A DNA stretch of 41,256 bases. Origin: Clostridia bacterium (GTDB lineage Bacteria; Bacillota; Clostridia; Oscillospirales; QAKW01). How positions within the stretch are numbered: the first letter of the stretch is position 1; each line of letters opens with the position of its first letter. Shown here one piece after another: positions 38,035 through 41,256 of the stretch. Where the stretch lies: contig JAFSCX010000033.1 in assembly GCA_017436525.1 (NCBI GenBank), positions 1 to 41,256 of the forward strand. The letters run 5' to 3'. Below the pieces are notes generated by a model. It did no database searches, was not told the DNA's origin, and saw only the letters and a program-made list of their open reading frames with translations. The position numbers and the translations under genes were made by a program.

Positions 38035-38934
38035 ATGGCTTTATCCATATCCAATGCCCAGCGGGCAGAAGTGCTGACACAGGCGCTTCCTTATATTAAA
38101 AAATATAACGGCAAAATTGTCGTCATCAAATATGGTGGCAATGCGATGATCAACGAGCAGCTCAAGGAGCAGGTGATGGAGGACATTGTATTGCTCTCTC
38201 TCATCGGCGTAAAAGTAGTGCTGGTCCATGGGGGCGGCCCCGAGATTACCGAGACCATGAAAAAGGTCGGAAAAGAGAGTGTCTTTTTAGACGGCCTTCG
38301 GGTTACCGATAAGGAAACGGCTGAGATTGTGCAGATGGTGCTGGCCGGCAAGATCAATAAAAGCCTTGTCAATCTCTTAGAGGTAAAAGGCGGCCGTGCG
38401 ATGGGGCTTTCCGGTATGGACGATCGGATGATCCTCTGCGAGCAGAAGGATGAGCGGCTGGGCTTTGTGGGGAAAATCACCCAAGTCAATGTTACCCCCG
38501 TAATGGATCTTTTGGAAAAGGGCTATATCCCTGTCGTTTCCACCGTTGGTGTGGATAAAGAGGGAAATGTCTATAATATCAACGCCGATACGGCTGCCGC
38601 TTATATTGCAGGCGCCATGAAGGCGGAGCGGTTGATTACCTTGACCGATATCGCAGGAATTCTTCGGGATCATAATGATCCTACCACGCTGATTCCCGAG
38701 TTGGATATTGCGGAGGCCCATCAGCTCTTTGAAGAGGGAATCATCTCCGGCGGGATGCTGCCGAAGGTGGAATGTTGCATTGAAGCCATTGAGCATGGGG
38801 TCCGCAAGGTGATTATCATGGATGGGCGGGTGCCCCATTCCATTCTGATTGAGACCTTGACCAATGAAGGCGCCGGCACCATGGTGATCGGGGACCGCAG
38901 CCAATTAAAGAAGAGAAATGATGAGAGACGATGA
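38035..38934 (+). CDS. argB: Acetylglutamate kinase
   Basis: 299 residues. It phosphorylates N-acetylglutamate with ATP. Conserved KYGGNAM, HGGGPEIT (glycine-rich loop), NINADTAAAYIAGAMKAERLITLTD and GGMLPKVECC segments. An N-terminal helix of about 20 residues before the KYGGNAM strand is typical of arginine-sensitive hexameric enzymes, so feedback control is likely. Start at ATG 38035 (GAAAGGAAA upstream); the longer frame begins with a TTG in that site. An 83-base gap follows argJ. Confidence 0.96.
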   Translation: MALSISNAQRAEVLTQALPYIKKYNGKIVVIKYGGNAMINEQLKEQVMEDIVLLSLIGVKVVLVHGGGPEITETMKKVGKESVFLDGLRVTDKETAEIVQMVLAGKINKSLVNLLEVKGGRAMGLSGMDDRMILCEQKDERLGFVGKITQVNVTPVMDLLEKGYIPVVSTVGVDKEGNVYNINADTAAAYIAGAMKAERLITLTDIAGILRDHNDPTTLIPELDIAEAHQLFEEGIISGGMLPKVECCIEAIEHGVRKVIIMDGRVPHSILIETLTNEGAGTMVIGDRSQLKKRNDERR

Positions 38935-40103
38935 ATATTAAAGAAATCGATCAAAAATATATAGCCAATACTTATGCCCGCTTCCCCTTGGAATTGGTAA
39001 AAGGAGAGGGTGCGCTCTTTTGGGATGAGCAGGGCAAGGAATATATTGATATGGGCAGCGGAATCGCTGTCAATACCTTTGGTGCTTGCGATCAAGGCTG
39101 GATTGAGGCGGTAGAAGCGCAGCTTCATCAGCTGCAGCATACCTCCAATCTTTTCTATACCGCCCCTTGCGCCCGCCTTGCAGAGCAGCTTTGCTTGCGC
39201 ACGGGGATGAAAAAGGTCTTTTTCGGCAATAGCGGTGCCGAGGCCAATGAATGTGCCATTAAAGTGGCAAGAAAATATGCCGCCGAGAAAAAGGGGAAGG
39301 ACTATTATAAGATCATCACCCTGATCAATAGCTTCCATGGCCGCACCATCACCACCCTTGCCGCAACCGGTCAGCAGGTTTTTCATGAGGAATTTTTGCC
39401 CCTTACCGAGGGCTTCCTCTATGCTGAAGCCAATGATCTGGAAGGGATTAAAAGAATCGTGGCAGAAGAGAAAATTGCGGCGATTATGGTGGAGCCGGTG
39501 CAGGGAGAAGGGGGCGTGCTGCCTCTTACTGCCGCCTTTTGCAAAGGCCTGCAGGAGATTGCCGATCAAGAGGATATTCTGCTCATCATCGATGAGGTGC
39601 AGACCGGCAACGGCCGCACGGGAATGCTCTATGGATATATGAATTTTGATCTTCATCCCGATATTGTAACCACCGCAAAAGGCTTGGGCGGCGGATTGCC
39701 GATCGGCGCTTGCATGCTGGGGCAGCGGGTGGAAAATACCCTTACGCCCGGCTCTCATGGCTCCACCTTCGGCGGAAATCCCATTGCTGCTGCAGGCGCT
39801 CTTCATATTTTGGAGCGGTTGGATGAGCGGATGCTTTCCGAGATCAGGGAAAAATCTTCCTATCTTTTTAAGGCTTTTGAAAATGCAGAAGGCATTAAGA
39901 GTGTGAGCGGCATGGGCTTGATGATCGGGCTGGAGACCAATGGGGATGCAGGCGCAATCGTAGCCGCTTGCCGCGAGGCGGGCGTCTTGGTATTGAAGGC
40001 CAAAGAGAAGGTGCGCTTATTGCCGCCTTTGAATATCCCGATGGAATTATTGGAAAAAGCGGCTGCTGTCATTTTGAGAGCGGCAAAGGAGAATCAGGCA
40101 TGA
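38931..40103 (+). CDS. argD: Acetylornithine aminotransferase
   Basis: 390 residues, class III aminotransferase with pyridoxal phosphate. It converts N-acetylglutamate semialdehyde to N-acetylornithine. [36 protein letters not shown] and [14 protein letters not shown] (PLP Lys) are intact, as is [11 protein letters not shown]. It overlaps argB (ATGA) at the start and argF (ATGA) at the end. Confidence 0.97.
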   Translation: MNIKEIDQKYIANTYARFPLELVKGEGALFWDEQGKEYIDMGSGIAVNTFGACDQGWIEAVEAQLHQLQHTSNLFYTAPCARLAEQLCLRTGMKKVFFGNSGAEANECAIKVARKYAAEKKGKDYYKIITLINSFHGRTITTLAATGQQVFHEEFLPLTEGFLYAEANDLEGIKRIVAEEKIAAIMVEPVQGEGGVLPLTAAFCKGLQEIADQEDILLIIDEVQTGNGRTGMLYGYMNFDLHPDIVTTAKGLGGGLPIGACMLGQRVENTLTPGSHGSTFGGNPIAAAGALHILERLDERMLSEIREKSSYLFKAFENAEGIKSVSGMGLMIGLETNGDAGAIVAACREAGVLVLKAKEKVRLLPPLNIPMELLEKAAAVILRAAKENQA

Positions 40104-41083
40104 ATCTGAAGAATCGTTCGTTTTTGAAATTATTGGATTATACACCCGAAGAGATTGCAGGTCTTTTGGATCTTGCTGCTCAGCTGAAGGAGAAAAAGAA
40201 AAAAGGAATTCCTCATCGCCTTTGCGAGGGAAAGAATATTGCGCTGATTTTTGAAAAAACCAGCACCCGTACTCGCTGCAGCTTTGAAGTGGCAGGCTAT
40301 GATCTTGGCATGGGGGTTACCTATCTGGACCCTACCGGTTCTCAGATCGGGAAAAAAGAAAGCATTGCCGATACGGCCCGTGTATTGGGCAGAATCTATG
40401 ATGGAATTGAATATCGGGGATTTGGGCAGGAGATTGTGGAAGAACTGGCCAAACATGCCGGTGTGCCTGTATGGAACGGTTTGACCAATGAATTCCATCC
40501 CACCCAGATTTTGGCGGATTTTCTCACCATTCGGGAGCATTTCGGAACGCTTAAGGGCATAAAATTGGTCTATTGCGGGGATGCCCGCTATAATATGGGG
40601 AATTCCTTGATGGTGGGCGCCGCCAAGATGGGGCTTCATTTTGTGGCTGCAGCGCCGAAGGAATATTGGCCGGATGCCGCATTGGTCGAGGAATGTAAAA
40701 AAATAGCCGCCGAAACCGGTGCCATCATTGAATTTAATGAGGATCCCAAGGCGGCTGCTAAGGATGCGGATGTGCTTTATACCGATGTATGGGTATCTAT
40801 GGGTGAGCCTGCTGAGGTATGGGAGGAGCGGATTCGCGCCCTCTCTCCCTATCAGATCAATCGGGAGCTGATGGCCTGCGCTAAGAAGGATGCGGTCTTT
40901 ATGCACTGCCTGCCTGCTTTCCATGATTTGAAGACAACGGTGGGAAAAGAAATCAGCGAAAAATTCGGCATTTCCGAAATGGAAGTAACCGATGAAGTAT
41001 TTGAAAGTGCCCAATCCATTGTATTTGATGAGGCAGAAAATCGAATGCACACCATTAAGGCGGTCATGGCCGCAACATTATAA
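40100..41083 (+). CDS. argF: Ornithine carbamoyltransferase
   Basis: 327 residues. It makes citrulline from ornithine and carbamoyl phosphate. Carbamoyl-phosphate motif S55-T-R-T-R59 and the HPTQ segment are present; the ornithine motif H269-C-L-P272 is intact. AAAGGAG at 40085-40091 precedes ATG 40100; longer frames upstream lie inside argD. With argG, H, C, J, B and D it completes the route from glutamate to arginine; carbamoyl-phosphate synthase genes are not in this window. Confidence 0.96.
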   Translation: MNLKNRSFLKLLDYTPEEIAGLLDLAAQLKEKKKKGIPHRLCEGKNIALIFEKTSTRTRCSFEVAGYDLGMGVTYLDPTGSQIGKKESIADTARVLGRIYDGIEYRGFGQEIVEELAKHAGVPVWNGLTNEFHPTQILADFLTIREHFGTLKGIKLVYCGDARYNMGNSLMVGAAKMGLHFVAAAPKEYWPDAALVEECKKIAAETGAIIEFNEDPKAAAKDADVLYTDVWVSMGEPAEVWEERIRALSPYQINRELMACAKKDAVFMHCLPAFHDLKTTVGKEISEKFGISEMEVTDEVFESAQSIVFDEAENRMHTIKAVMAATL

Positions 41084-41087
41084 AAAG

Positions 41088-41120
41088 AAAAGGATGCGTT
41101 GCTCGCAACGCATCCTTTTT
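41088..41120 (+). terminator. Terminator of the arginine operon
   Basis: AAAAGGATGCGTTG (41088-41101) pairs with CAACGCATCCTTTT (41106-41119), loop CTCG, then T. The repeat copy 3 starts at the next base. Confidence 0.92.
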
Positions 41121-41256
41121 CAGCGTGTCAAAAAACTCCTGCGGAGGTTTTTGACACGCTGGGAGACTCTCAAAAAAGAGTGCAGATTTCGTCGATCTGT
41201 TCTCGTCGGCGTTTTTTCGGGGTCCCCGACAAAACTGAAGTTTTGTTGGGGAAAAG
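41121..41256 (+). repeat. MITE-like dispersed repeat, copy 3 (cut by window end)
   Basis: The 136 bases visible match copy 1 with one change seen (gactTTc versus gactCTc) and include the 41-nt end hairpin (41121-41161) and the beginning of the long-form internal segment. It starts directly after the T-tract of the argF terminator. Confidence 0.88.

Noticed and set aside
1-41256. CRISPR array, prophage, toxin-antitoxin or restriction system
   Set aside because: No regular spacer-repeat array, phage structural gene, or recognisable defence gene pair was seen on either strand.

Overview
The window looks like chromosome from an anaerobic, moderate-GC member of the Bacillota, most likely a Clostridia species. 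The evidence is the T-box and yybP-ykoY leaders, strong AGGAGG-type ribosome binding sites, TTGACA/TATAAT promoters, U-tailed intrinsic terminators, and a set of rubredoxin, superoxide reductase and flavodiiron proteins typical of strict anaerobes. I cannot name the species.

Layout. 1-30 is the tail of a protein ending in nine histidines. 58-1957 is a PadR regulator with a DUF1700/HAAS membrane protein and a DUF4097 repeat protein, followed by a PAP2 phosphatase. 2714-3107 is the first of three copies of a MITE-like repeat (others at 30314-30600 and 41121-41256). 3151-4752 is an NAD module: a structured leader, a PnuC-type transporter and nadE. 4795-8824 (minus) holds an unknown secreted membrane protein and a large ATPase-permease fusion. 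9038-10551 is diaminopimelate dehydrogenase plus an ECF S component. 10561-12044 is a yybP-ykoY riboswitch ahead of a Na+-pump decarboxylase beta subunit and a 60-residue membrane partner. 12176-17493 holds a GH3 glycosidase, a PlsC-like acyltransferase with a zinc ribbon, an alpha/beta hydrolase and an alkaline-phosphatase-superfamily protein.

17592-20619 (minus) is a TAXI-type TRAP transporter. Next to it, a Crp/Fnr regulator (20713-21372) is divergent from an oxygen and superoxide defence operon (21457-25093: ferredoxin-like protein, flavodiiron-flavin reductase-rubredoxin fusion, superoxide reductase, ferritin, rubredoxin). 25133-28185 (minus) is a TrpXYZ-like ABC importer behind a T-box leader whose specifier reads best as UUC (Phe). 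A tRNA-Ser(GCU) gene lies at 28834-28924 with a duplicated 3' end nearby. 30648-32836 (minus) is a SipW-type signal peptidase between two proteins with SipW-type signal peptides. 33182-41083 is a complete arginine operon, argG-H-C-J-B-D-F, with ArgR-like palindromes in front.

The main points for follow-up are the undescribed leader in front of the PnuC gene, the Mn-type riboswitch on a Na+-pump subunit, the palindrome at -41.5 of the defence operon, the SipW cluster with a divergent signal motif, and the terminator-associated repeat family. Many gene starts were moved inward from the longest reading frame because the longer start overlaps its own ribosome binding site; each case is stated.
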